Source of the DNA: Aculops lycopersici
Taxonomy: Eukaryota; Arthropoda; Arachnida; Trombidiformes; Eriophyidae
Length of the DNA stretch: 64,000 nucleotides
Direction of reading: 5' to 3'
Assembly (NCBI GenBank): GCA_015350385.1
Contig: WNKI01000004.1
Location: 1,959,164 to 2,023,163, forward strand
Shown here: piece by piece, positions 1 to 11,223 of the stretch
Position numbering within the stretch: position 1 is the stretch's first letter
How the letters are laid out: the number at the start of each line of letters is the position of its first letter
Notes under the pieces: generated by a model
What the model was told of the DNA's origin: nothing
Database searches by the model: none
The model's input: the letters and a program-made list of their open reading frames with translations, nothing else
Position numbers and translations under genes: made by a program

Positions 1-337
1 GAGCATACAAGTTAAAGGGTAAAAAACCACGAAATAGCCGCGGAACAGGAAGAGTTTTTGTCCATTGGGAGATGTTTGAGTGGAACAAAGAGAAGGGAAG
101 CATGACAAAGGTAGTTATGTATTGTGCAATTCATCTCTTCCTCTCTGTTGCTATTGTTTTGTTATCGTTGGTCCAAAATCTTAAAGTCACAAAACGACTG
201 CAACGCGAAGAGGAATGAAGGGGAGAGGGAAAAAGATTTTAGTATCAGTTAATCTCGCCGTGCTGCGTTGAGGAGGAAGCGGTAGAAACGACATAATGCG
301 AAACTCCACTCTGTGTGAGTGAGCGGCGCACACAGAA

Positions 338-373
338 GCAGGGGCACCTAGCGACGTCGCTAGGTGCCCTTGC
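338..373. repeat. Palindrome, 18-bp arms, centred on GACGTC
   Basis: The 28 central bases are a perfect palindrome. After one G/T mismatch, three more base pairs extend each arm. The half-site contains GTCGCTAGGTGC, a 12-mer found again at 6988-6999 and 57199-57210. There is no loop, so it may be a dimeric protein-binding site or a cruciform-prone element. Confidence 0.85.
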
Positions 374-951
374 CCGCTGCAAGTTGAGTCAAGATTTTGA
401 GAGAATGACAAAGGGGGAATTGTTCGAGTTTAGCTAGCTCAAGTGTGAGTATCAGTTTTTAGACGGAAACCAAGACGACACACACACAAATTGAGACTAC
501 ACGCGCAGGGAGGGGCAACTAGTCTCCAGACAACGACAGCGACCAAGTTGCCCTTGTAATGAATGCAAATCAATTTATTTATGATCATAACTCCACTGGC
601 CACTGAGGAGCTTGGGTAGTTTAGTTGGCAAGTTTATCGGCTGGCTGGCTTCCGAGTGTCGAGGGCAAAGAGGATTCGTCGCTTCCCATTTTTCGAGATA
701 AAATCGCCAGTCGCCTGCCAGCCGGCTGTCTGGTTGCTACAGATTGATGCATTCACTGCCAGCCGACTGGCCGTCGATCAGTTTGCCATCTCATATCTCA
801 CTCGTGGTTGTGGTTTGGTTTGGCGGTTAGGGTTGTGGTGGTTGCGGTTGGGTTTCGGTGGCAGCCGCGGCGAAACTCTGGCGGCAAGTTCAGTGAATCC
901 AAATGCAACACTGATAGAGGGGAGCAAATTGTCTAGTCTTTCCTGGCAACA

Positions 952-976
952 TTATCATCATCATCATCATCATCGC
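952..976. repeat. (ATC)n microsatellite
   Basis: A run of about seven TCA/ATC trinucleotides. It reads as poly-His in one frame, but no gene contains it. Confidence 0.85.
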
Positions 977-2292
977 GACCAAAATGACTGCAGCGAGGAT
1001 ATGACATGATTCGCTAGCTTTGCCAGAGAGGCTCTCTAGTGGCGCCCGTTTATGTTGCGGCGAATTGTATTGCGACTAGCCAATTATATCAAACGCAAGA
1101 CTACCACATGACCAATGGACTAGACGCCGGGCGCCCAGTTGAATGGTAATGAAGAGTTAGCTTGCCAAAATTCCCGCAATAGAAGCTCGTTATTGTTGGC
1201 CTTCGCTTTCTCTCTCACTCTCTTTCCATCTAGTGTCTTGAGCCGTTTGGTTGTAATTTGATTCGATTTCCGGCGGCTGGTCCACTGCCCTTCAAAAGCT
1301 CGCCGCCGCCGATCGAGGCCACTGATCAACTGCTCGATTTGCGAAACAAGGACGATCTGACTGCCCATAGTTTAAAGCTCTAGCTAGAGTGGGCCTTGTA
1401 TTGTTTGGCTGCTGATTTTGTCCCCCTCATCTCCGCTAACCACCTGCTGAATCCTAATTGGCCACACCTATCTGCTTGCTCGCGATGACATACCGACCAA
1501 TCAACTAGGCAGAAAAAGAAATGAACCTCATGGGGCTAAATTGGCAGAGTGGCGCGTCGTCAAAATTAAACAGCAGCAACAACACGGCCACAATATTTTA
1601 GGAGCCTCGAAATGGAGCGTGGAAAATAAACTCCCCGCGGGAATTTGGCAATGGAGTCGACTGGCTGCTCGGCTAGATTCACTAACCAGCTCGCCGCAGG
1701 CCCCTGTAGTTCTTTTTACCAAGGGCGCTAGCAGTAGAGGCGGTTGTAGTGCGCTAAAGTCTGCCCTCCAGTTGGCGGGTTTTCTGCTGCCGGCCAGCCG
1801 CCGGCCGAAACACACCTGGTGCTGCCGCATCATGAGCCAGCCGCAAACAGGTAAACCCGAGTGGCCTGGCTATTGGGGCGCCGGCGACGACGGCAGCCCA
1901 ATCACATGATCATCAATTCCGGCCGCCCGCTGCCAAGTTAGCTAGAAAAATACGTGCCGCCGCTAGTCCAATTCCGATGCGCCTCCTGCTCCTCTGGCGG
2001 GCGCCGTTGCTGCTTCCGCTGATCCCCTTCACCTTCCAAAAGTCCAACCACCGAACGAGTTTCGGCTCCTTGTTGACTCGCCCATTCTACTCTACCAGCT
2101 CGGTTGCGCTTCCGTCTCTGAAACTTCCTCTGGTTCGCGATTGGCGACGGCAGCTGCAGTGGCCCATTATCCGAACCGAACTAAACCAAATTCAACTCAG
2201 CTGTAACTCACTCAATCCAATCCAATTCAGGCAATGGCGAGGCAATGGAGACTCGCCGGTAGCGTAGTCCGTTGCCGTTATGTGTCCACCGA

Positions 2293-2324
2293 CTGTAAAG
2301 CAGCCCAGAGGAGCTGCTTTACAG
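2293..2324. repeat. Perfect 12-bp hairpin with 8-nt loop
   Basis: CTGTAAAGCAGC at 2293-2304 is the exact reverse complement of 2313-2324. The 8-base spacer is at 2305-2312. It is not followed by a T-run and has no assigned function. Confidence 0.85.
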
Positions 2325-2551
2325 GGAGGGATGAAGTTCATTTCGGGAGGGCGGTCGTCGCCGGCGGTCGTGGTCTTGCTGTTCATTGATGAGGATGTTG
2401 ACAGAAGCAGTGGGAGTGTGTGTTGGCTTTAGTTTTAGTGTTCAATGGCTTTAGAGACGATGACGACGACGACGATGGCGACGGTTGCGATAAGATTGGC
2501 AACTTCATGATGCCGGCATGAGCCTCAAGCTCGAGCGCGGGCCGAAAATCA

Positions 2552-2552
2552 C

Positions 2553-2585
<33 letters not shown>

Positions 2586-2620
2586 GGAAGCGGAGGCGGA
2601 GGCGGAGGCGGTGGCGGTGC
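2552..2620. repeat. (GTA)n/(GTG)n and (GGCGGA)n simple repeats
   Basis: About nine GTA units run into GTG units and then GGCGGA hexamers. These create false poly-Tyr, poly-His and Arg-Leu reading frames on the minus strand. Confidence 0.85.
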
Positions 2621-5411
2621 CACTGACCGGCAGGGGCGGTCCGTAATAATTGTCGCGCTAACACCGCTCGTCCAAACATTGCAAATAGTAGATAGTTTTC
2701 TCCGTGTCTCTTTTGTCTAGTTTGATGATTATGTTGCTCTCGCCTGGCAAACGAAGTAGAAGAGCAACCAGGTGAATTAAATCTGGGCAAATGTTGTTAC
2801 AGTTTCCAGATTTCTCTCTCCCTCTCTCCTTCACTCACTATCTCTCTTAATGTTTGCTGTCCAACTTTGTCCATGTCACAGACTATCCCATTCTCGCGTT
2901 ACAATCATGAGCTGGTTGTCATCGCAGTCGTTGTTGTTGTCGCCATTGCCGTTGTTATTACTTCAATGGCACTGGAGCCTTTCGCCTGATTGGCTAGCAA
3001 ACCGACCAAACAGACCAACGGGTTTGTCGGCCGGAAGTAACAGTAATAATTCCCATCTACTCGCCAACAAAATGGGAGAGAATCCTAGATCTAGCGAAAC
3101 TTTTGGCCAGGTAATTGGGTTGTCGTGTCTATGACTTTGGTATCATCTGCTGCGTTTTCTATACGTTGAGTCTCCATTTCTTCTCGTTCCCCCCTCCCCC
3201 CTTTGGGCGCCCGACTTTCTTTGTGCAGTTGTCGCAAAGAAAGTCACCGCAATGTGCGAAACAAACACTGAACAAAATGAAAGCCTTACCTGGGATCATG
3301 TCACTGGTAACAAGCGCCACTATCATGTCACTGGAACCAAAACATAACGAGTTCGAGTTAAACCAAACCAAACGAAACAAAACTAACAACCAACTTTTGT
3401 GCGACTCTACCGGAGCTGGCCGCAAGGTTTCTCTCAAGCTTGTTGGATGCGTTTGCTCGTCTCCCAAACTATTACAGAGATTTCAGGTGTAAACTCCGGT
3501 CGTCAGCTTGTTAGTGTAAAGTTTAGTAAAGTTCCTTTCAGGAAACTTGCTCGTCCAAAATTTTGTTTGATTTTTGCGGCCAAAAAGAATCAGAGCAAAT
3601 TTTGGCACTCAAATTTTTGGTGCCAACCTCGTGGTCGTCAGGATGTCGGGACTAAACTAAAGACTTGTGTTTGTGTGAGTGTTATCTATCCATTCCAACC
3701 AATTTGGCGCCCCTTTATATAGAGCTGCCACTTACACTTGGGGCGATATCACGATTTGCAATTGAATTTTGGACTCACATTTGGGGCCTCCAATTTCAAT
3801 TGATTAATAAGCCGCCCTAGTGCAAAGATATCCAACCATATAATCGGTGGTGCATTCAACTCAATTAAGCAACTCAGCCGCGAAGATTCCAACTCGATCT
3901 CAAGCAAATCGATGAATCGGTTGCTAGTCTGCCGTCAATTAGACTCCCGCTTTCCCAGTACCAAGTGGCTAATTTGATTTTATCACTTTGTATTCCATTA
4001 TCTTATCGTGAAATAGTAATAATAATAATTATTATGGTGCAAGCAAATCACAATTTGCCGCTCGAAGCTCATGATGTTAGTGGTGGCGGTGGTTGCTGCG
4101 ACTGCCGTTTAGTGACCTCGTTGAGCTCGTGTATCTCTATCTCTTGCGAAGACTTGTGACGCGACTCCTTTTTGCACTCGCAAATCTGTTGGCACTTCCA
4201 ACTTCCGGTCCAGATTCTGGTCCGTTCTAGCGTATATACGGCCAGCTAGTTGGCCCAGTGGCAAGCTAATTTGGTTCCAATCTGTTGGCCATATTAGCTT
4301 GCCACCGAATGCTGGCTAAATAAACTAACCGCTTGCCGAGCCGTCTACGTTGGACGACGTGGCGAGGGGTGTGTCAGGGGAGTGGTGGCAGCAGACGTGG
4401 GCAAGGAAAAACGTTTGGGCTTAGGAGAGGCAGCCGACACACATAACAACCGAATTGATTCCCGTTAGGCTCCACGCTTTAGCACCACCATTCGCCCCTA
4501 CACTATTAGCCTCCTCTTGCTCTCTCCCTCTCTTGGAGTTTAGCGGTTGTGTCAGTTGGAACCACACAACCGCTCAACTCTCGCATTGGCGATCGCACTA
4601 CCACTAAACGCCGAAAACCAAACGGCCAGACCAATGGGATAATTTATGTGGCCACTTGGCCTCTTGGTCAGCCGGTTGGCCAACAGAGACAAGTATGTGG
4701 ACGATAATGATAACAGTTATGTCGATCATCATAATGGACGCGCTTGGGGCAAGTGACTGCCCTACTGCACTCAACATAACACAACACAACACAACCTCCG
4801 TCGACTGCTCAACTTCCGCTGCACACGCGCCCAAAGTTTAGTTGTCTCTCTCGCTGGCCACTTGATCTCGCTCTCTACTTTAAGGCACAAGCGATAGATT
4901 CTGGCTAGAGCTTCAAGTGGCATCCTGTTAAGTTTTGCGCCATTCAAATACTGAAATTCCCGGTGCCACTCGAATCTGCGTCCCCCTTTTTTGCTCGGCA
5001 CAGCGAGGAAAGATGAGATGGAGTCGCAAAGTTTTGTGCTTGTAATCGTGGCGCTCGTGGTCGTCGGTGATGGTCACGGGACATGAGAGAGTTCAATCTA
5101 TCGGTCAATCGATCGATCGATCGTTTGTAGCTTCCGAAAGCAATTGAGACTCTTAGTCCCTGGGTAAAGCCAATGGGCAGCCATCAAGCTGATTGAAATG
5201 ATTGCTCCAGACTCGAGGCTCTCGCCTGTCGCTTGGCTAAATTTAAGCGTCAGCCAACCGAAAGTGGATGCAAATAATTTTGATTTTTGTCTTCATTGCC
5301 GATGGCCTCAGCTAGAAAACGATAAGCTTTGGCGGTTTCTCGGCTGAACAACCACTTGTTAGCTGAGTGAGGAACTTGTACAACCAAGAGACTTCCTGTC
5401 CCGAAGAAAAC

Positions 5412-5420
5412 TATATAAAA
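5412..5420 (+). promoter_or_regulatory. Candidate TATA box
   Basis: TATATAAAA lies in otherwise non-AT-rich DNA. No convincing ORF follows. It could start an untranslated first exon of the muscarinic receptor or a non-coding transcript. It is a sequence match only. Confidence 0.3.
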
Positions 5421-8037
5421 ATCTCCCGTGTTGACTGACCTTCACGGCTACTGCAATTGCTGGTGCTGGTGCTGATGATGTTATGTGACGTCATGAGCAT
5501 TCATTGACTAGCACAACCACCGAAGTGGAGGGGAAGGAGAAGGAGAGCAATCTAAAAAATGTGACTGAGTTTATGTCAGCAATTTGACTTGACTTGACTC
5601 GTCGCTATCATCTTTTAGTCGCGCACAAAAAGATGGGGCCAGGTCAGGCAAAGTTGCGGCGGCGGCGGCCAAAATGCAAGAGGCAACTTGCAAGTGACGT
5701 GATTTGTCCAGTAAAATTTTACTCAACTCCTCTTTTCTTATTCCTTTCGTTTAGCTGTCAAAAAGTGAGTTTTCTTTCCATTGCTATGCCAGCTTTTCTT
5801 AAGAATACGAATTATTGCTATTATTATTATTACTACTACTATCACTTCTATTCCAAACGAGCAGCAGTCGCAGCTACGGCGGCGGCGGCGGCTACATCCA
5901 CTGCTGCACTCGCGTCATCAGGCCTCCGACCACTTTGCACACAATCGCCGGCCGGTCAGCCGCTCGACTGGTTGTCCGGTTGGTTGCTGCCAACAGGCCA
6001 ATTGAATTCCTCCAACTGAATAGACTCAAGAGGTAGTGGTAGTGGCGGTGTTAATAGAAGGAGTGGTGCGAGCTTGACATGCGTTCCATTTTGGCAAGCT
6101 CGCCGCAGCTGACAAATTTCAGAACTTTACCACTCAACGCGAGCGAGAATAGTGAAAGTTGAGGCTCTCTCACGTCTGCGGGTCGGTGGTGGCTGTAGCT
6201 TTTAGAATCAAGCCCTTGGTCGGCCAACATCGACTCTCTTCGCCGTTTCGAAATCATCAAGACACGAGCGGGAAGAGGGGAGAAAATTCATGTGTTCGAC
6301 CATCTAACTGACACAATGGCTGGCCTAAGGCTAACCGACCAGCAGGCGACTGCTTCCGCCGAGCCAAGGCGTGACTCTGAAGTTTGGCAAATGACTTCCG
6401 GCACCAGGGGCCTGCCAGTTAGCTAACCGGTCGATTGGGCGACCGCTCTCATCCGATCGCAACGAATTGGATCAGATCGGAGCGAGCGAAACCTGCGCCT
6501 TGTGGCCAGCCCATTGAACATTTCCTCTCTCTCTCTCGCCTCCTCTTTCTGGCCCGCAAACGGAAGTCAAAATCTCAATGCCTCCGTGCTAATGCCACCC
6601 CGGTACTCAGCGGCTTCCATTAACTCGTTTGTTAGCTAGTAGTTGAATCTCGCCACCGCCGTTACCATTGAGATTCCTTCAGATTGGAAGCGGGCAAACT
6701 CCTGCCAACCAACAAAGAGATCGGCTGAGGGGCCAAAGTTATTGATGTTCGCCACGCGGCGGTGGCGGCGGCTGCCATTGAGATCTAGCAAAAGGCAGAG
6801 GGAAAAGAGCAAGTAGGCAAAGTTTGGCCAAAAGTGGGCTGCCTATTGTACTTAGCGGAGACAGATTTTTGAACTTCACCAGGCGATGAAAGGGAGCGAG
6901 AAAAGTCCGATGGTTTGATAGTTATTTGCTTGGTGCTTGGTGTTGTAGGCAACGGTGGTGCCGAAGCTTCAACAAGGAACCACGCTCGTCGCTAGGTGCC
7001 GGTCGATATTCGCGCTGCTAATGGCCAATTTTTGAAGTTTTTCTAGAGTCTGCCGAGATTTTTCCTCCTTCCGGTTGGAATTTTCTCGGAAAAGAGGAAT
7101 CAAAAGTCGGAGAGATTTTTTAGATGAAAAATTCCGAGGAAAAAATCTAAAACCAAAACAAACCAAGGAGCCAATAGATCACAAGTGCTTCTCGTTTCTC
7201 ACTTCTCTTCACTCTCAGCTTCTCTCTCCTTCTCCCCTTTCTTTACTCCTTACTCTTTTTTCTTTATTTACGATTACAAAATTCCAATTGAAGTCAATGA
7301 AAAATGAGCAGTCGACGGCTCAGCCGGCGCCGAGTTTAGGCCAAGATGGTTCAGTTGTTTGGTGGTGAGGTTCTGTTTCAGAGAGCGAGAGGGTTGGTTG
7401 AAATTTTAAACTTCTGCCAACTCGGGAAATGGAGGCGATCGGAAAAGGGAAAATCAATCACTCTGACTCGCGGGCTCCTGGTGACTTGGCGGCGCATGGC
7501 GCCGTTCGCTTCTCACGCTCCAGTGAGACTATCTAATTGAGTTTGACGGATTTGCAAGTTTACCTAAGCTAAAAATAGTTTTTTCGCCTGAAATTCGATC
7601 CGCTCGCTCTGAGTGGGGGGAAGGGGGGGGGGCGAGTGTGAGCAATTTAGTCGCTGATGGTAATTAGTCAGGTAAACTTGCTGATTGCTTTCGCTTGCCC
7701 CTCTCTCTTTTTTACCTTCCGATACGACAAATCAAACACGAACGCAAACACACAATTAGAATGCCTCTTTCTCGCTTTCGTTTCAGCTTAGTCAGCGGAA
7801 ATTCAACAATAAAGTCACATTCGCATCCAGAAAACTGAATGCGAATCGCCTAAGCGAGAGAAGAGCCACAGGAAGTCCTGCTCGCCACTACTACCAAAAC
7901 TACTGTAGCCAGTAAGCTGCTCGTCGTCATGCTAAATTTTCATCTAATTTTCACGCGACATAAATCGCGAAGCTCGCAAGCCAACACTTGGCCTCGGGCG
8001 CCAGGCAATCGAGCGCTGCTCTTTTGCCATCGAAATT

Positions 8038-8070
8038 AGCCGCCACCCACGCTAATGTTGGGTGGCGGCT
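8038..8070. repeat. Perfect 12-bp hairpin with 9-nt loop
   Basis: AGCCGCCACCCA at 8038-8049 pairs exactly with 8059-8070 across a nine-base loop. The stem is GC-rich and would be stable as RNA or as extruded DNA. Confidence 0.85.
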
Positions 8071-8334
8071 CTTGTTGCTTGCCATTAGAACACAAGGAGC
8101 CGGTTGAAATTACTTCGGTTTATTTCAGTCTTGTGAGCCAGAGGAGGCAAATGATTTGATGGCGGCGCGGAGCGAGACATTTGAAGGGTTTTAATGGGAG
8201 GAGGGGGTTGGCTTTAGATTTCGTCCTATTGGTTTGGGCAACCACTAGCTACTGGCCGAACCAAATAGTAATAACGAAAAGTTTAAATTTGGCGCCTCGT
8301 GTCCAGTGGTCGTTGGTCGGTTGGTTGGTTCTCA

Positions 8335-8389
8335 TGGATTTGGATTTGGATTTGGATTTGGATTTGGATTCCGATTCGGATTTGGATGC
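8335..8389. repeat. (TTGGAT)n hexanucleotide repeat
   Basis: Roughly nine units of TTGGAT, slightly degenerate near the right end (TTCCGA, TTCGGA). In one frame it reads as alternating Leu-Asp or Ser-Asp, an artefact of the repeat. Confidence 0.85.
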
Positions 8390-8837
8390 AGTAATAACAA
8401 AGCAGTTAAAGTATCACTCGGTTGCAAAGTATTGGTGCCCAGCGGAGAGGGTTGACCAAAAATCTCCATAGCTTTGAGCATCTCGGCGCTGCGTCATCAC
8501 GGCCATCATCTCGCGACAGAAGCGGATACTCTTTCCTTCGGACTCAACGTTGCCGCCACGAGTGTTGCCTCAGATTGGGCATGAAGTTGGGGGATGAAGT
8601 GGATGAGGAGCAAGGGAAAAGCGGGAGTCCAATTGGAGGTTGTTGGTGGCGGCGGCGGCGGCGCTAGCAATGGCGTCTCCCCTTTTGGCGTTCCACTTGG
8701 CCGCATAAAAGATCAATATAAATTCTCGATTGAATGCCCAGCGACAAAGCAAACTGCCTCTGCAACTGGAGAGCTCAGCGCGAGAGAATTGAGAAGACTA
8801 CCGAACGTTGAGCACCGTGCGCTTGCCAGCAAGCCAC

Positions 8838-8977
8838 AGCTTGTCTCAATAATTGCCTTACACTCGATCTTGCCTGCGAGGGAAAGATTTGCAGCACGGC
8901 CGTTCAACACTGCGGTCTTTCCTGTTCGCAGATCTGTCCTGCGACTGATAAGTGTAAGGGAATTATTGAGACTAGCT
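8838..8977. repeat. Inverted repeat, 27-bp arms (25/27 match), 86-bp spacer
   Basis: The left arm 8838-8864 and right arm 8951-8977 are reverse complements with two mismatches. Each arm ends in AGCT on its outer side. Total length is 140 bp. The architecture would suit a small MITE-like element or a long-stem hairpin RNA. No target-site duplication was recognised. Confidence 0.75.
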
Positions 8978-9360
8978 GCAGATAGCTAACCAAACTTTGG
9001 CTAGACTTGCGGCCGACCGGAAGCCGCACTATTTGGCGCTCAAACCGCAGAACTCGTACTATGTAAACCGGAGACCAACTAGTGGCGGTGGTAGTGCTGT
9101 TCGATGGGGACAACAACTACCACGATGACGCCGACCAAAACCAACGACATCACAACGCTGAAAAGCAAACGTTCTGTGTAGCGCGGACGAAACTGGCGCG
9201 AAAGTCAATAGGCTCTCCAGTCGACGAGAGCGCTTCAGTTTCGGCTGGCTGGCTAACTGCTCAGCCCGAGAGCCAGTGACGATATTCAAATTAGCCCGAG
9301 AGCAGATACATTGGCAACAAAGTATGCGCCAAGCGCATGGCGCCGCCAACCAGCCAGTCA

Positions 9361-9402
9361 ACCAACCGAACCGAACCAAACCGAACCAAACCAAACCGAA
9401 GT
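9361..9402. repeat. (AACCRAACCR)n-like repeat
   Basis: Degenerate AACCG/AACCA units repeat in tandem. It resembles a telomere-like pentamer only superficially. It is internal and short. Confidence 0.6.
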
Positions 9403-11223
9403 GGCTCTCGAGAATTTGTCGCCAACTTTCGCTGAACGGCTTGCTGGCTGGCCGGCCATCCGCAACACACATAAAGAGATACAAGTGCCGATGGGTTTTT
9501 TGCAACTCTCCTCCTCTTTTGGTGGCTTTGTTTTGTTCTATTTTTGTTTTTTGAATAGTGGCGCCATTATATCAGTTGTACCGGCAGCCTGGCGAGTGGC
9601 CCCGGAAGTTGGGGCCATTGAGGTCGGTGGCCGGCAGCGCCACTTGTCGTTTTTCTTTACGCTAGTGCAACTTTGAATTTAGCGCTCATGCAACACTCAA
9701 CTCTTGTCTCACTCGCCGCCTTTCCTCTTCCTCTCACATGAATCGCATTTCTTACCACGAAAAAGAGAAGGAGGATTGTCATTCTACACTTCCCCTCTTT
9801 TAATAGCACATCAATGGCAAACTCATAAAACTCCGCCGTTGCAAGTCGCAACCCGCGACTTCCGGCCACCGGAGGCCACGAGATGCGACATCTCGTTGCA
9901 ACTTCTGGCTCATTGAATGAGAGACCTAACAGGTCATTTGGTTCCGGTCGGCAAAGTTGCGGCGGCCAACGAGCAAACCAACTAGTCAGACCCAAACTTA
10001 GACAGACAAAAAAGGCGATCATTTTTCAATGGGCCATTTGGATTGACTTTAACAGACTCTAGCGGCGAGTAACAAAGTTGAATGTGAAATGGCAGACTCT
10101 AACTGGCCAAAACATTTGACTCACTGTGAAGAGAATCGTAACCGCCGCGCTGAAGTGGCCAACACCAACAGCAGAGAAGTAGGCGAAATTATCGGCAGGT
10201 GTGCAGTTGAGCACGGTTGATTTAAATTAGTATTGATCGCCATTGACAGTTGGCAGGTCGTTAGGTTTGTCCAGCGGCTAGCATCGAGTTATCAGGCGAG
10301 ATGTCTTACACCAAATGGATGTTCTTTTTACCTTTGCCCCAAACTTTTTTGCTCTCTCCCTCTTTAGTTTTCCCTTTTCTTAGTGCTGCTCACTTTCGCC
10401 TGGCGTACACCTTTGCGTTTGTTGCTTCAGTTCAGTTGCTGATCGAACGACAACTAACCAAAACCTTTACTCCGAAAACCAAACCAACTTTTACAGAAAT
10501 CAAATGCCACGAGGATCAACCTCACAAAGAGTTGCCACTTTCAAGGCCGGAAGCTTAGAAAACAACCACAACACGAGCGCGCTAAATCGAAGCACGAGAG
10601 AGGGAGAGAGTAAATTTACAGGACAAGACACAAGAGGCGACCTAGTGACTCACTAAAATTAAACTAAACTGAAACCACTTTGCCGGCTTCGACCTGAAGT
10701 TGGCCCAGTGTCAAGCTCAAGCTATTTGAATGCTTGCTGTTGAGCTCAGCTTCAAGTTCAAACGTAACCTTGGAAAAGTTTGCAAAGAGGAAGCCAATGA
10801 AACGGCCGCGAACTGGAGAGGCCAACTGTGAAGAGAGCCAAGGGGAAGGATTAAAAAAGCAACAGCGAGTAGAGGGAAAGACTCGTCGATTTTAGTGGAT
10901 TGGTTCCATCATCAAGGGAGAAGAAGGTTTGGACTATAGTTTGGTGCAAAAGATAAAGTGGCTTGCTTGCTTGCCAAAAACAAGTGGCCGGCCTAATGAG
11001 GCGATTGAGCGACGCGTCACCTAGCGGCCAGCAAGAGATTGAGATCAATGGCGCAGCGAATGGGAGGAGAGATAATACTGAGATTGTGAAGTTGAGAAGT
11101 TTATCATGTGATCACAGTGGCAACCCAAGAGACAACAGCAACTTCCGGCCAACTCGCCAGCGCTCGACCTTCGCAAGGTCACGATGGCGGCTGCGGTGGC
11201 CGCGACCGGAAGTGGTAGGTCCA

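Larger units (their letters stand above)
1..11223. other. Long gene-free region upstream of the muscarinic receptor
   Basis: No ORF here resembles a known protein; the short frames are low-complexity or overlap on both strands. The DNA is moderately GC-rich. It contains simple repeats, several palindromes and hairpins (listed separately), and five of the ACTTCCGG words counted in the window. It probably holds 5' untranslated exons and cis-regulatory DNA of the downstream receptor, but no transcript boundary can be fixed from sequence alone. Confidence 0.6.

Noticed and set aside
656..1009. 117-codon ORF with poly-His near the left edge
   Set aside because: The His run is an (ATC)n microsatellite; the rest shows no family signature.
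5100..5130. (ATCG)n run as a DREF or insulator site
   Set aside because: Simple tetranucleotide repeat without the full TATCGATA consensus.
9361..9402. AACC-rich repeat as an internal telomere-like tract
   Set aside because: The unit is irregular (AACCG/AACCA) and not the arthropod TTAGG telomere repeat.
10963..11223. In-frame 87-codon extension at the start of the muscarinic receptor
   Set aside because: It would place the signal peptide inside the chain. The Met at 11224 directly precedes the hydrophobic leader and is the better start.
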